A stretch of 64,000 nucleotides of DNA from Arcticimaribacter sp002477625 (GTDB taxonomy: Bacteria; Bacteroidota; Bacteroidia; Flavobacteriales; Flavobacteriaceae): assembly GCA_943846665.1 (NCBI GenBank), contig OX044358.1, forward strand, positions 1,550,001-1,614,000, written 5' to 3'. Below are positions 24,699 to 33,980 of this stretch, one piece after another. The notes under the pieces were generated by a model. It was not told the DNA's origin and ran no database searches. It saw only the letters and a list, made by a program, of their open reading frames with translations. A program made the position numbers and the translations under genes. The stretch's first letter is position 1; each line of letters opens with the position of its first letter.

Positions 24699-26216
24699 AT
24701 GGCAATCCCCTTATTCAATTCTATAGCCTCTTGGTTTCTTAAAAAAAGAATTCATCAGATAGAACTATTTATAAAATACCCCCATGAAGTTCAACAAGAA
24801 GTTCTTCAGGATTTACTCCGTGTTTCTGAGCAAACTGAAATAGGGTTGAATTATCAATTCAGTTCGATTACCAACTACGAAGTTTTTAAAAGTAGGCTGC
24901 CCCTTGTTGCATACGAAGATATTGCCAAAGACATCAATCGAAGCAGAAAGGGAGAGGCCAATATATTTTGGCCCACTCCCATAAAGTGGTTTGCAAAGTC
25001 TAGCGGAACAACGGATAGTAAAAGCAAATTCATTCCCGTAAGTGTTGAGGCTTTAGAGCATTGTCATTACAAAGCTGGAAAAGATATGCTTTCGTTTTAT
25101 TTTAATAATAACCCAGAATCTGAACTCTTTAATGGGAAGAATCTACGATTGGGTGGGAGCCAAGAAATTTATGACAACAGTACGAGTTATTTTGGAGATT
25201 TATCGGCAATAATTATTGACAATATGCCTTTCTGGGCAGAGATCAGTAGTACACCCTCCCATAAAGTTTCTTTAATGCCTGAATGGGAAGCCAAAATGGA
25301 TGCCATTTTAAAAGAGAGTATAAATGAAAATGTAACAAGTTTTGCTGGAGTTCCGTCTTGGATGATGGTTTTGTTTAATAAGGTTCTTGAACAGACTAAA
25401 AAGAAGAATATTTTGGAGGTTTGGCCCAATCTTGAAGTTTTTTTTCACGGAGGGGTTAGCTTTAAACCGTATAATAATCAATACAATAATTTTTTCCCTG
25501 GTTCTCAACTAAAGTACTACGAAACCTATAATGCTTCGGAAGGCTTTTTCGGAATTCAAGACCAGAACAATTCTGATGAGATGTTATTGATGTTGGACTA
25601 TGGAATTTTTTATGAATTCATTCCAGTTGACGGAACGGATCAGGATATTGTTCCCCTGGCTGGAGTGTCCTTGTTTACAAACTATGCACTTGTGATAACG
25701 ACCAACGGAGGTTTGTGGCGTTACAAATTGGGCGATGTAATCAAATTCACCTCTGTTGCTCCCTATCGAATCCAAGTGGTTGGTAGAACCAAGCATTTCA
25801 TCAATGCTTTTGGAGAAGAATTAATGGTCGAAAACGCAGATTTTGCTCTGTCGAAAGCGGCCCAAGCTTTGGGGGTTCATATCATCGATTTTACAGCTGC
25901 GCCAATTTTTATGAAAGGAAAAACTAGCGGAGCACATCAATGGCTTATTGAGTTCGATAGTCAACCCGAAAACATGGAGCGATTTACAAGTTTGTTGGAT
26001 GAAACCTTGCGGGAAGTAAATTCAGATTATGATGCCAAGCGGTATAAAAATTTGACCATGCGTCTTCCCGAAATAGTCACAGCGCAACCCAAGCTGTTTT
26101 ACAACTGGTTGTCTGAAAATAAAAAACTGGGAGGACAACACAAGGTTCCACGTTTGTCTAATAACCGGGATCTGATGGAAGAATTATTAGCCTTTAATGC
26201 TAAGAAACCGCTTTAA
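24699..26216 (+). CDS. GH3 auxin-responsive-promoter-family protein (acyl-adenylate/amide synthetase fold)
   Basis: 505-residue member of the GH3 family, best known from plants as acyl-acid amido synthetases that adenylate a carboxylic acid and join it to an amino acid. ATP/AMP motifs are present: SSGTTDSKSKFIP (101-113), YNASEGFFGIQ and GLWRYKLGDVI. Bacterial members occur widely in Bacteroidota with no proven substrate. No carrier or product-export genes are near. The 3' end overlaps the convergent clpX by 17 bp. Family assignment secure, reaction inferred. Confidence 0.9.
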   Translation: MAIPLFNSIASWFLKKRIHQIELFIKYPHEVQQEVLQDLLRVSEQTEIGLNYQFSSITNYEVFKSRLPLVAYEDIAKDINRSRKGEANIFWPTPIKWFAKSSGTTDSKSKFIPVSVEALEHCHYKAGKDMLSFYFNNNPESELFNGKNLRLGGSQEIYDNSTSYFGDLSAIIIDNMPFWAEISSTPSHKVSLMPEWEAKMDAILKESINENVTSFAGVPSWMMVLFNKVLEQTKKKNILEVWPNLEVFFHGGVSFKPYNNQYNNFFPGSQLKYYETYNASEGFFGIQDQNNSDEMLLMLDYGIFYEFIPVDGTDQDIVPLAGVSLFTNYALVITTNGGLWRYKLGDVIKFTSVAPYRIQVVGRTKHFINAFGEELMVENADFALSKAAQALGVHIIDFTAAPIFMKGKTSGAHQWLIEFDSQPENMERFTSLLDETLREVNSDYDAKRYKNLTMRLPEIVTAQPKLFYNWLSENKKLGGQHKVPRLSNNRDLMEELLAFNAKKPL

Positions 26217-27438
26217 GGGCTGGATCTTTGGAGTTGTTAAGTTTCCGTTCAGCATAGGCTTTGGTCACTTTTAATTCGGTCGCTGCTCCTCCAGGCATTT
26301 CGAACATGGCATCCGTAAGAATGGCTTCACAAAGCGAACGTAATCCACGTGCACCCAGGTTGTATTCTATTGCTTTTTCAACAATAAAATCCAAGGCTCC
26401 AGAAGAAAAATTGAGGCTTATGCCGTCAAGCTCAAAGAGTTTCTCGTATTGTTTGATCAAGGCATTCTTAGGATCAGTCAGTATGGAACGTAAGGTTTTT
26501 CTGTCCAAAGGATGCATGTAAGTCAATACAGGAAGGCGTCCAATTATCTCGGGAATCAGACCAAATGACTTGACATCTTTAGGATTTACATATTGTAAAA
26601 GGTTGTCCTTGTCTATGTCTTCTTTTTGTGTTTGAACTTTATATCCAATTGCCTGAAGATTCATCCGCTTATTGATTTCACGTTCAATACCATCAAAAGC
26701 TCCCCCAGCGATAAATAAAATATCGGAGGTATCAACTTCAATAAATTTTTGATCTGGATGCTTGCGCCCCCCTTTAGGCGGAACATTTACAACAGTTCCT
26801 TCGAGTAACTTCAATAGGGCTTGTTGAACTCCTTCTCCCGACACATCTCGTGTAATGGAGGGATTATCACCCTTACGGGCAATTTTATCAATCTCATCGA
26901 TGAAAACAATTCCACGTTGAGCGCGTTCTACGTCATAATCAGCAGCTTGGAGTAAGCGGGTTAAAATACTTTCAACATCTTCCCCAACATAACCTGCTTC
27001 TGTAAGGATGGTAGCATCTACAATTGCTAAAGGTACACTCAGCATTTTGGCAATGGATTGAGCCAATAAGGTTTTTCCTGTTCCAGTTTGTCCAACTAAA
27101 AGGATGTTACTTTTTTGAATTTCTATTTCCTCAAGCTCCGACTTGGGATGCGATAATCTTTTGTAGTGATTGTAAACAGCCACCGATATCACCCGTTTAG
27201 CGGCGTCTTGACCAATGATGTATTGGTCTAAAAAAGCCTTGGTAAGTTTCGGTGTCTTTACCTCTAGAGCTTCTTTTTTATCGCTTATACCCTCAACATC
27301 TTTATCTTCTTCAATTACAATACCATGAGCTTGATGAATGCATTTATCACAGATATGAGCGTCTAAGCCAGCAATCAAGAGATCGGTCTGTGGTTTAGAA
27401 CGACCGCAAAAGGAACAAATTAATTCTTCATCACTCAT
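26200..27438 (-). CDS. clpX: ATP-dependent Clp protease ATP-binding subunit ClpX
   Basis: AAA+ unfoldase that feeds substrates to ClpP. Zinc-binding domain C8-x2-C11...C30-x2-C33, Walker A GQTGTGKT (116-123), Walker B VFIDEIDKIA, and sensor motifs GLRSLCEAIL. 412 residues from the ATG at 27438; a TTG two codons upstream was not used. Follows clpP by 11 bp in the tig-clpP-clpX cluster. Its 3' end overlaps the GH3 gene. Confidence 0.97.
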   Translation of the reverse strand: MSDEELICSFCGRSKPQTDLLIAGLDAHICDKCIHQAHGIVIEEDKDVEGISDKKEALEVKTPKLTKAFLDQYIIGQDAAKRVISVAVYNHYKRLSHPKSELEEIEIQKSNILLVGQTGTGKTLLAQSIAKMLSVPLAIVDATILTEAGYVGEDVESILTRLLQAADYDVERAQRGIVFIDEIDKIARKGDNPSITRDVSGEGVQQALLKLLEGTVVNVPPKGGRKHPDQKFIEVDTSDILFIAGGAFDGIEREINKRMNLQAIGYKVQTQKEDIDKDNLLQYVNPKDVKSFGLIPEIIGRLPVLTYMHPLDRKTLRSILTDPKNALIKQYEKLFELDGISLNFSSGALDFIVEKAIEYNLGARGLRSLCEAILTDAMFEMPGGAATELKVTKAYAERKLNNSKDPALKAVS

Positions 27439-27449
27439 GATCAATACGT

Positions 27450-28106
27450 TTATTTGGTCAAAACTTCATCTACCATTCCGTAGGCTTTAGCTTCTTCAGC
27501 TTTCATCCAGTAATCCCGGTCACTGTCGTGGTGTACCTTGTCGAATTCTTGTCCAGAATGGTTGGCAATGATGTCGTATAATTCTTTTTTAAGTTTCATG
27601 ATCTCACGTGCGGTAATTTCGATATCCGAAGCTTGACCCTGAGCACCTCCCAAAGGTTGGTGAATCATTACACGAGCATGGGGCAAAGCAGAGCGTTTCC
27701 CTTTTTCTCCAGCACATAGTAATACAGCTCCCATAGAAGCCGCAATACCCGTACAGATCGTTGCAACATCTGGTGTTATGTATTGCATGGTGTCATAGAT
27801 ACCCAAACCAGCATATACCCCTCCACCGGGAGAGTTGATGTACATTTGTATATCACGTTTTGGATCTACACTTTGTAAAAACAACAACTGTGCTTGAATG
27901 ATGTTTGCTACTTGATCGTCAATCCCTGTTCCCAAAAACATAACACGATCCATCATCAATCTTGAAAAGACATCCATTTGAGCTACGTTCATTTGGCGTT
28001 CTTCAATGATATAAGGAGTCATGCTACTGACGATTTTATCGTAGTACATAGCGTTTACTCCGTGATGCTTAGTTGCGTATTTTTTAAACTCTTTTCCGTA
28101 GTCCAT
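27450..28106 (-). CDS. clpP: ATP-dependent Clp protease proteolytic subunit ClpP
   Basis: Serine protease subunit forming the tetradecameric barrel that partners with ClpX. Catalytic triad S124 (AASMGAVLL), H149 (MIHQPLGG) and D198 (SDRDYW). 218 residues with a short N-terminal propeptide region. Between tig (35 bp upstream) and clpX, the common bacterial order. Confidence 0.97.
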   Translation of the reverse strand: MDYGKEFKKYATKHHGVNAMYYDKIVSSMTPYIIEERQMNVAQMDVFSRLMMDRVMFLGTGIDDQVANIIQAQLLFLQSVDPKRDIQMYINSPGGGVYAGLGIYDTMQYITPDVATICTGIAASMGAVLLCAGEKGKRSALPHARVMIHQPLGGAQGQASDIEITAREIMKLKKELYDIIANHSGQEFDKVHHDSDRDYWMKAEEAKAYGMVDEVLTK

Positions 28107-28141
28107 AGTGCGGTTTATTTAGTAACTAAAAGTAAGTAAAA

Positions 28142-29473
28142 TTATTGTGCGCTCCCGTATGCTTCTTTTACAAATGCATCGTAGTTTACTTTCTTTGTTT
28201 TTATTCCTGCATTTTCTTTGTAAAAAGCCAACAGCTTTTTACTCATCAATTGATCCGAAAGTCTTTTGGTTTCTTCTTGATTTGTAAAAATTCGAGCAGC
28301 TATGTCATCTAACTCTTTTTCTTCCGGAGCTAGTTGACCGTATTGAGCCATTTGTTCTTTGATCAATTCCTTTGCAAAACTTTGAAGCTCCTCAAACTGA
28401 ATTTGAAGATCGTGTTCTTGGATGATTGATCCTTCGATCAATTGATAGCGAATCCCTTTTTCAGATTTTTCATACTCTGCAATAGCTTCTTCTTCATTCA
28501 AGGGTTTTTCACCAGAATTTTGCAGCCAACGAATCAAAAACTCTTTGGGAAGATCAAATTTTGTTGATTCAATTAGATTCTCTGTTATGTCATTAAGCAG
28601 CTTTTGTTCCGACTGAGATACAAATTGCTTTTCAATTCCTTCTTTTATTTTTGCTTTTAAGTCTGTTACCGAAGTTACGGTTCCGGCTTCGTATAATTTA
28701 TCAAAAAGCTCTTGGTCTAAATCAGCAAGAATTCGATTGTTGATTTCTTTTATCGTGATCGCAACTGTTTTTGGAAGCTCATCCAATTGAGGGATGGTTA
28801 AACCAAACGCTCTAGCAGCTGCACTGTCTTCAGTAAAAAGACCTTTGGCTTGAAGCTCTATGGTGTCGCCTACCTTTGCTGCACTAAAGGCAGTGATGTT
28901 CTTTTTCCCTTTGATTTGATCAAACTCAATAACGGGAGTTGTATCGATAGCAGCTTCTTCGTTTTTGATTTCAACAGCGAGTTCAGCGCCTTTTCCAATT
29001 TCTTGAGCAGACTCGATCTTTCCGTATTGTTTTTGAATGTGATTGAGTTGTTCTTCAATCATTTTTTTATCCGCTTCGATTTGAAAATAGGTAACTGCTT
29101 TTTTGCCTTTTAGCTTAACATCGAACTTTGGAGAAAGGCCAAGTTCAAATTCAAAGTTCATGACATCAGCTTTCCAGTCAATTTCATCTTGCATTTTGGG
29201 AAGTGGGTTTCCCAGAAGCTCAAGCTTTTCGTCGGTGATGTATTTGTTTAGATTTTCTTGTAATATTTTATTTACCTCATCAGCCGTAACTGCCGTTTCA
29301 TATTGCTTTTTGATCATGCCCATAGGTACATGCCCTTTTCTAAATCCTGGGATGTTTGCATTCTTTCGATAATCGTTCAATACGTTTAGTACTTTTTCAG
29401 CAAAATCATTTTGATCTAATGCGATCGTGATTGTACTGTTTAAGGCGTCAAGGTCTGTTCTTGTAATTTGCAT
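28142..29473 (-). CDS. tig: Trigger factor
   Basis: Ribosome-bound chaperone for nascent chains. The ribosome-docking signature GFRKGHVP is at residues 43-50. A degenerate FKBP-like middle domain follows (about 150-235), then the helical C-terminal domain. 443 residues, normal length. First gene of the tig-clpP-clpX set, with a good promoter at 29500-29530. Confidence 0.95.
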   Translation of the reverse strand: MQITRTDLDALNSTITIALDQNDFAEKVLNVLNDYRKNANIPGFRKGHVPMGMIKKQYETAVTADEVNKILQENLNKYITDEKLELLGNPLPKMQDEIDWKADVMNFEFELGLSPKFDVKLKGKKAVTYFQIEADKKMIEEQLNHIQKQYGKIESAQEIGKGAELAVEIKNEEAAIDTTPVIEFDQIKGKKNITAFSAAKVGDTIELQAKGLFTEDSAAARAFGLTIPQLDELPKTVAITIKEINNRILADLDQELFDKLYEAGTVTSVTDLKAKIKEGIEKQFVSQSEQKLLNDITENLIESTKFDLPKEFLIRWLQNSGEKPLNEEEAIAEYEKSEKGIRYQLIEGSIIQEHDLQIQFEELQSFAKELIKEQMAQYGQLAPEEKELDDIAARIFTNQEETKRLSDQLMSKKLLAFYKENAGIKTKKVNYDAFVKEAYGSAQ

Positions 29474-29499
29474 GGATGTGTTCTCAATAAATTAGGGCG

Positions 29500-29530
29500 C
29501 AAAAATAAGCCTTTTTAATGGGTTGTACAA
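29500..29530 (-). promoter_or_regulatory. Promoter of tig-clpP-clpX
   Basis: On the minus strand TTG (29530-29528), a 20-bp spacer and TATTTTTG (29507-29500) form a complete Bacteroidota-type -33/-7 promoter. The -7 element ends 26 bp before the tig ATG. Confidence 0.7.
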
Positions 29531-29636
29531 GGATAAAACCCTAGGAATAACCACCTAAAATAAGATTATCCAACTTTGTTTATTTACTAATTATAAGAAC
29601 TTTAAAAGATTCAGACTTACTTTTGAAATAAAACAG

Positions 29637-29644
29637 TACATTTG
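29637..29644 (+). promoter_or_regulatory. -7 promoter element of rpsP-rimM-trmN6 (TACATTTG)
   Basis: Exact TAnnTTTG match 51 bp before the rpsP ATG. No TTG at 19-21 bp upstream; a TTA lies at a 17-bp spacing. Confidence 0.5.
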
Positions 29645-29663
29645 CACCTTGAATTAATAACCC

Positions 29664-29680
29664 GAACGTCGAGAACGTTC
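29664..29680 (+). promoter_or_regulatory. Leader hairpin upstream of rpsP
   Basis: Perfect 6-bp stem GAACGT / ACGTTC with a 5-nt loop, inside the predicted 5' leader between the -7 element and the rpsP start, ending 15 nt before the ATG. It is not followed by a T-run, so it is not a terminator. A role in translation or mRNA stability is possible. Confidence 0.4.
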
Positions 29681-29695
29681 ACAATTTAATATGAC

Positions 29696-30373
29696 ATGCC
29701 AGTAAAAATCAGATTACAGAGACACGGTAAAAAAGGAAAACCATTCTATTGGGTAGTAGCAGCTGATGCTCGTGCCAAAAGAGATGGACGTTATCTCGAA
29801 AAAATCGGAACATACAATCCAAACACCAACCCAGCCATAGTGAATCTTGATGTAGATGCTGCTGTAAAATGGCTAGAGAATGGTGCACAACCTACTGACA
29901 CTGCTCGTACTTTATTGTCTTACAGAGGAGCTTTATTGAAGCATCACCTACAAGGTGGCGTTCGCAAAGGAGCCTTAACTCAGGAAGACGCTGATGCAAA
30001 GTTCGAAGCATGGTTGGAGCAAAAAGACGTACAAATCCAAGCTAAAGTTGATGGTCTTTCTAAGGAAGAAGCAAAAACTAAAGCGGATGCATTTGCTGCT
30101 GAAAAAGCTGTAAATGAAAAACGTGTTTCTGATGCTAAAGCTTTAGTTGAAGAAGCCGCTGCTGAAGAGGTAGCTGCCGCTGCCGCTCTTGAAGCTGCCG
30201 CAGCTGAAGAAGAAGCTGCTGCTGTTGAAGAAGCAACAGAAGAAGTAGCTGAAGAAGCTGCTCCTGCTGCTGAAGAACCAGCCGCTACCGAGGAAGCACC
30301 TGCTGCCGAAGAAGCTGCTCCTGCTGAAGAAGCTCCTGCTGCTGACGCAACAGAAGAGACTCCAGAAGCATAA
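29696..30373 (+). CDS. rpsP: 30S ribosomal protein S16 with long Ala/Glu-rich tail
   Basis: Small-subunit ribosomal protein. Residues 1 to about 85 are the S16 core (MPVKIRLQRHGKKGKPFYWVV, LEKIGTYNP). Residues about 86-148 form a charged, probably helical extension seen in Bacteroidota. Residues 149-225 are low complexity, almost only A, E, P, T and V, in repeats such as AAEEAAPAEEAPAA. The total of 225 residues is more than twice the usual 80-90. First gene of rpsP-rimM-trmN6, a common arrangement. Confidence 0.96.
   Translation: MPVKIRLQRHGKKGKPFYWVVAADARAKRDGRYLEKIGTYNPNTNPAIVNLDVDAAVKWLENGAQPTDTARTLLSYRGALLKHHLQGGVRKGALTQEDADAKFEAWLEQKDVQIQAKVDGLSKEEAKTKADAFAAEKAVNEKRVSDAKALVEEAAAEEVAAAAALEAAAAEEEAAAVEEATEEVAEEAAPAAEEPAATEEAPAAEEAAPAEEAPAADATEETPEA
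30140..30370 (+). repeat. Low-complexity GCT/GAA-type repeat encoding the S16 tail
   Basis: Degenerate trinucleotide-rich DNA built from GCT, GCC, GAA and GAG codons encoding residues 149-225 of S16. The reverse strand is also open and serine/alanine-rich, a by-product of the composition. Such a tract could vary in length by slippage. Confidence 0.7.
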
Positions 30374-30385
30374 TACCTTGCATCG

Positions 30386-30916
30386 ATGACCAAAGAAGAA
30401 TGTTTCTACCTTGGGACCATCGTTTCAAAATTCAGTTACAAAGGAGAGGTGCTCGCTAAACTGGACACCGATACTCCTCAAGACTATATCAATTTGGAAT
30501 CAGTTTTTGTCTTACAAGGCAACAAACTGGTTCCTTTTTTTATTGATAATGCCCAACTCCAAAAATCAAGCTTACTGCGGATTCGTTTCGAAGACATCGA
30601 AACGGAAGCTGATGCAGACTTGATGATGAAGAAAGAGTTGTACCTCCCCCTAAGCTTCCTCCCTGAATTAGAGGATAGTCAATTTTATTATCATGAAGTT
30701 ATTGGCTTTACGGTTAAAGAACAAACCGGTAAAAAAATTGGAATCCTTCAGTCTGTAAATGATCAAACTCCTCAGGCTTTATTCGAGATTTTAGATAAAA
30801 AGGAGCGACTTATTTTAGTGCCTGTTCACGACGATTTTATTACTAAAGTTGATAAAAAATCTTCTGAACTTACACTGAATTTACCAGACGGATTATTGGA
30901 TGTTTATCGCTCGTGA
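30386..30916 (+). CDS. rimM: Ribosome maturation factor RimM
   Basis: Binds S19 and assists 30S subunit assembly and 16S rRNA processing. N-terminal RimM domain (FYLGTIVSKFSYKGEVLAKL, about 6-25) and a C-terminal PRC-barrel (FYYHEVIGFTVKEQTGKKIG, with VPVHDDFI near the end). 176 residues. Starts 12 bp after rpsP and overlaps trmN6 by 4 bp (GTGA). Confidence 0.95.
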   Translation: MTKEECFYLGTIVSKFSYKGEVLAKLDTDTPQDYINLESVFVLQGNKLVPFFIDNAQLQKSSLLRIRFEDIETEADADLMMKKELYLPLSFLPELEDSQFYYHEVIGFTVKEQTGKKIGILQSVNDQTPQALFEILDKKERLILVPVHDDFITKVDKKSSELTLNLPDGLLDVYRS

Positions 30917-31623
30917 AAAACACACTCTTTCGGTTTAAGCAATTTCAAATTGACCAGTCAAAATCTGCAATGAAAATCGGCACCGACGGGGTTTTACTTG
31001 GTGCTTGGACTTCTGTAAGCAGCAAGCCCAAAACCATCTTAGATATTGGCTCGGGTACCGGACTGATCGCACTGATGCTTGCTCAAAGAACGGATGGTTC
31101 TAGAATCAAAGCAATAGAAATTGACGCAGCCGCTGCAGCTGAGGCGGCCAAAAACTTTAAAAATTCCCCTTGGTTTGATCGTTTAGAATTGCTTCATACC
31201 GACCTTTTAAACTACACACAAAAATCTAGTGAAACCTTCGAGTTGATTGTTTCGAACCCGCCCTTTTTTACCGCTCCTTTTAAAGTGTCAGAGGATTCTA
31301 GAAGTACCGCACGTGACAACCACCACCTTCGCTATGAAGATTTATTTTCTTGTGTTGATCAACTGTTGAGTCCTAAGGGTAGTTTTTCAATGGTGTGCCC
31401 TTTTGAATACCGAAATAAGCTTTGTGCTCTGGGGCTTGAGCACAACCTACATTTAGTTCATGAGCTGCACCTAAAGGGAACAATGACCAGCCCTTTTAAA
31501 AGAACTTTAATGCGCTTTGAACAAACACAAGCTCCTTTACAAACTGAGGAATTGATTCTTGAAGAATCTCGCCATCAGCGTACATTCGAACATCAGCAAT
31601 TAGTACAAGATTTTTACCTCTAA
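30913..31623 (+). CDS. trmN6: tRNA1(Val) (adenine(37)-N6)-methyltransferase-like
   Basis: Rossmann-fold SAM-dependent methyltransferase of the YfiC/TrmN6 family. SAM motif LDIGSGTGLIALMLAQ (about 43-58) and the N6-adenine motif NPPF (about 116-119). 236 residues. Start is GTG at 30913 in a GTGA overlap with rimM, so it is translationally coupled. Convergent with a TonB receptor gene by a 4-bp overlap. Confidence 0.9.
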   Translation: MKNTLFRFKQFQIDQSKSAMKIGTDGVLLGAWTSVSSKPKTILDIGSGTGLIALMLAQRTDGSRIKAIEIDAAAAAEAAKNFKNSPWFDRLELLHTDLLNYTQKSSETFELIVSNPPFFTAPFKVSEDSRSTARDNHHLRYEDLFSCVDQLLSPKGSFSMVCPFEYRNKLCALGLEHNLHLVHELHLKGTMTSPFKRTLMRFEQTQAPLQTEELILEESRHQRTFEHQQLVQDFYL

Positions 31624-33974
31624 AAGTCAAACACAAAGCCAAAAGAGGGGAAGGGAGTATTGCGTTCTTCTCGCTCAATCTTAACAAGTTCTCTAGGTGA
31701 AATCAATACGCCTTCATCCGTTCTAGCCAAAGTATATTCATCTGGGCGAGGGTTTTCTTGCGCTAAGAAATTTTGAATTTCGAAATAGAAATTAAACGAA
31801 AGTTTCTCGAAATTCCATTTTTTATCCAGACGGAAATCTCCTTGTTTGAAGGTCGATAAGTTGTTTTCGCCCAAACGGCTATAGTCGATTATAACTTGTG
31901 GATAGGTTGTCAAGGTTGCTGCTGTGTCCGTTGGGGCAAATGGTGTTGCTCCGGCATAACGATACCGTAGACTAACCTCCCAGTTTTTTGGTAGTTTGTA
32001 CCCTCCAGTAAATGTAAGCAAGTTTCCACTGTCCCAAACCGAAGGAAGCCTCACCCTGTCTATTCCTGAAAATTCACTGCTGAATAAGGTATAGGCCAAA
32101 ATCCCATAAAAGTTATTGGATAGTTTTTGTTGAAACAAAACCTCTATCCCTTTACTCAATCCGCTACCTGTATCAACTACTGCTTCGTTTCCTAATACTT
32201 CAAAGCCAGCGCCTTTATTGGCTAATGAAACACCGTCTACAACAGATACAGGGTATTGACTGTATTCTTTTCTAAAAGCTTCTACTGTAAAACGGGCAGA
32301 GGGACTCAGGTTGTATTCAACCCCAAAGACATAATGATCACTCTGTGTATACCGATTGGATTTGTTGATGAATTCTCCACTGTTGTTTTGAAACCCGAGC
32401 ATGGTGTATGTTGGAATTTTAAAATAACGCCCTACGGAAGCATTCAGCTTCCAGCTACTGCTTTCATTGAGCATGTACGAGGCCGAAAGTCTCGGTGATA
32501 GATTATCGATTAGTGTTGACCCGTTGGTAAAGCTATCTGCATCGGAACGCAGTCCTAGTGCTAAACTTAAGCGGTTGTCTACAAACGAACGACTCAGTTT
32601 TCCAAAGAAACCGTATTTAGCAAAATCAATAGCCGTTTCGTAGCCAAAGCCACCGACTATATCTTCTGTATTATTGGTGTAAACGGATTGCTGAACGTTG
32701 AGTCCGTATGAAATTTTCCAGTCCTTTATGTATTGGGTGGCGTGCACCCTTAGCTTAGTTTCTTGCTCTTTAGAATCATTTCTGAAGAGAATGCCGGTTT
32801 TGTTTTCGTTGTCTTGGTATTGACTGAAAACATTTTTCAGACGATTGCTGCTCAAGGTTGTGTTTACTTGTCCTGTACCATTTTTGAATTGATGCTTCCA
32901 AGTAAGTCCAAGTGTTAGGGTTCTTTGTTCTATGATGGGAGCAGTTTCTAGAGCTGCTTGTTGTTCCACATCAAAATCATCGGGAGCAACTACAGAGAAA
33001 TCATCTATGGATCCAAGGCCAATAAAAGTCAAGCTGTTGCGTGCGTCAATTTTATGATTCAATTTCCATTGATAATCCCAGTAATCGGGTCGTATGGGAA
33101 GACCTACCAAGGCAAATACAAATTGCAAATAACTTCTTCGTGCAGAAACCATTAGTGTTGTATTGGAGCGTTCTTTTCCTTTCTTGAATAAGGGACCGTT
33201 AAAAGTTGCTCCGGCTTCACTTGCCCCAATTCGGACATTTCCGGAATAGGTCTGATTATTTCCTTCGCGTTGTTCAAATGCAAGAACCCCCGACAACGGG
33301 TTGTCATATTCGGCACCAAATGCCGAAGAGGATAGCGTTACTTCTCGTATAAAAGAAACGTTGAGCATGCCTACAGGACCTCCAGCACTTCCTTGTGTAC
33401 TGAAATGATTGATGTTAGGAATTTCAACTCCGTCCAAATAGTATACACTCTCGTTTGGAGCTCCACCGCGAATAATGAAGTCATTTCTAAACCCCCCAAT
33501 TGAAGGAGAAATTCCGGGTAAACTTTGCGCTACTTTTGCGATATCATTATTTCCTCCTGGATATGTTTCTATTTCAACTGCAGAAAAGGATTGGGTTGAT
33601 AGCGGTGTTTCTTTAGTGGTTCTAAAAGAACTCTTCGAAAGGATTATTTCATCTAAAGCTTCTGAAGATTCGTTGAGTTTAAATAAAAGAGATGGAGTTC
33701 CTACCGACTTCACGATCACATTGTATAGGGTTTGCGATTCATAGCCCAAATAGGTCGCCTGAATATTATACGATTTGGTGGGTACGTTCTCAAAAGTAAA
33801 ATATCCATTTGCATCCGTAATAACACCGATGTTTGTTCCCTCAAGAATAACAGAAGATCCTTCTAAGGGATATTGTGTTTTCGCGTCGATAATTTGACCT
33901 GAAAAAGTCCCTGTATTTTGTGCGAATGCAAGAGCGGAAATGGTCAAAAGCATCAGCAATAGACTGTTTTTCAT
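31620..33974 (-). CDS. TonB-dependent outer-membrane receptor
   Basis: 784-residue receptor: signal peptide (1-18, ending LAFAQ), carboxypeptidase-regulatory-like domain (about 22-105), plug with IIRGGAPNESVYYLDGVEIPNINHF and VSFIREVTLSSSAFGAEYDNPLSG, and a barrel ending in aromatic FPSFGFVFDF, as expected for Bam-dependent insertion. Substrate unknown. No SusD partner or regulator is adjacent. Upstream, a 7-4-7 AT-rich dyad lies directly before the start codon. Confidence 0.92.
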   Translation of the reverse strand: MKNSLLLMLLTISALAFAQNTGTFSGQIIDAKTQYPLEGSSVILEGTNIGVITDANGYFTFENVPTKSYNIQATYLGYESQTLYNVIVKSVGTPSLLFKLNESSEALDEIILSKSSFRTTKETPLSTQSFSAVEIETYPGGNNDIAKVAQSLPGISPSIGGFRNDFIIRGGAPNESVYYLDGVEIPNINHFSTQGSAGGPVGMLNVSFIREVTLSSSAFGAEYDNPLSGVLAFEQREGNNQTYSGNVRIGASEAGATFNGPLFKKGKERSNTTLMVSARRSYLQFVFALVGLPIRPDYWDYQWKLNHKIDARNSLTFIGLGSIDDFSVVAPDDFDVEQQAALETAPIIEQRTLTLGLTWKHQFKNGTGQVNTTLSSNRLKNVFSQYQDNENKTGILFRNDSKEQETKLRVHATQYIKDWKISYGLNVQQSVYTNNTEDIVGGFGYETAIDFAKYGFFGKLSRSFVDNRLSLALGLRSDADSFTNGSTLIDNLSPRLSASYMLNESSSWKLNASVGRYFKIPTYTMLGFQNNSGEFINKSNRYTQSDHYVFGVEYNLSPSARFTVEAFRKEYSQYPVSVVDGVSLANKGAGFEVLGNEAVVDTGSGLSKGIEVLFQQKLSNNFYGILAYTLFSSEFSGIDRVRLPSVWDSGNLLTFTGGYKLPKNWEVSLRYRYAGATPFAPTDTAATLTTYPQVIIDYSRLGENNLSTFKQGDFRLDKKWNFEKLSFNFYFEIQNFLAQENPRPDEYTLARTDEGVLISPRELVKIEREERNTPFPSFGFVFDF

Positions 33975-33980
33975 GGGATT

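Noticed and set aside
29980..30393. 137-residue antisense frame rich in Ser and Ala
   Set aside because: It is a compositional shadow of the GCT/GAA repeat encoding the S16 tail, with no start signals or family resemblance.
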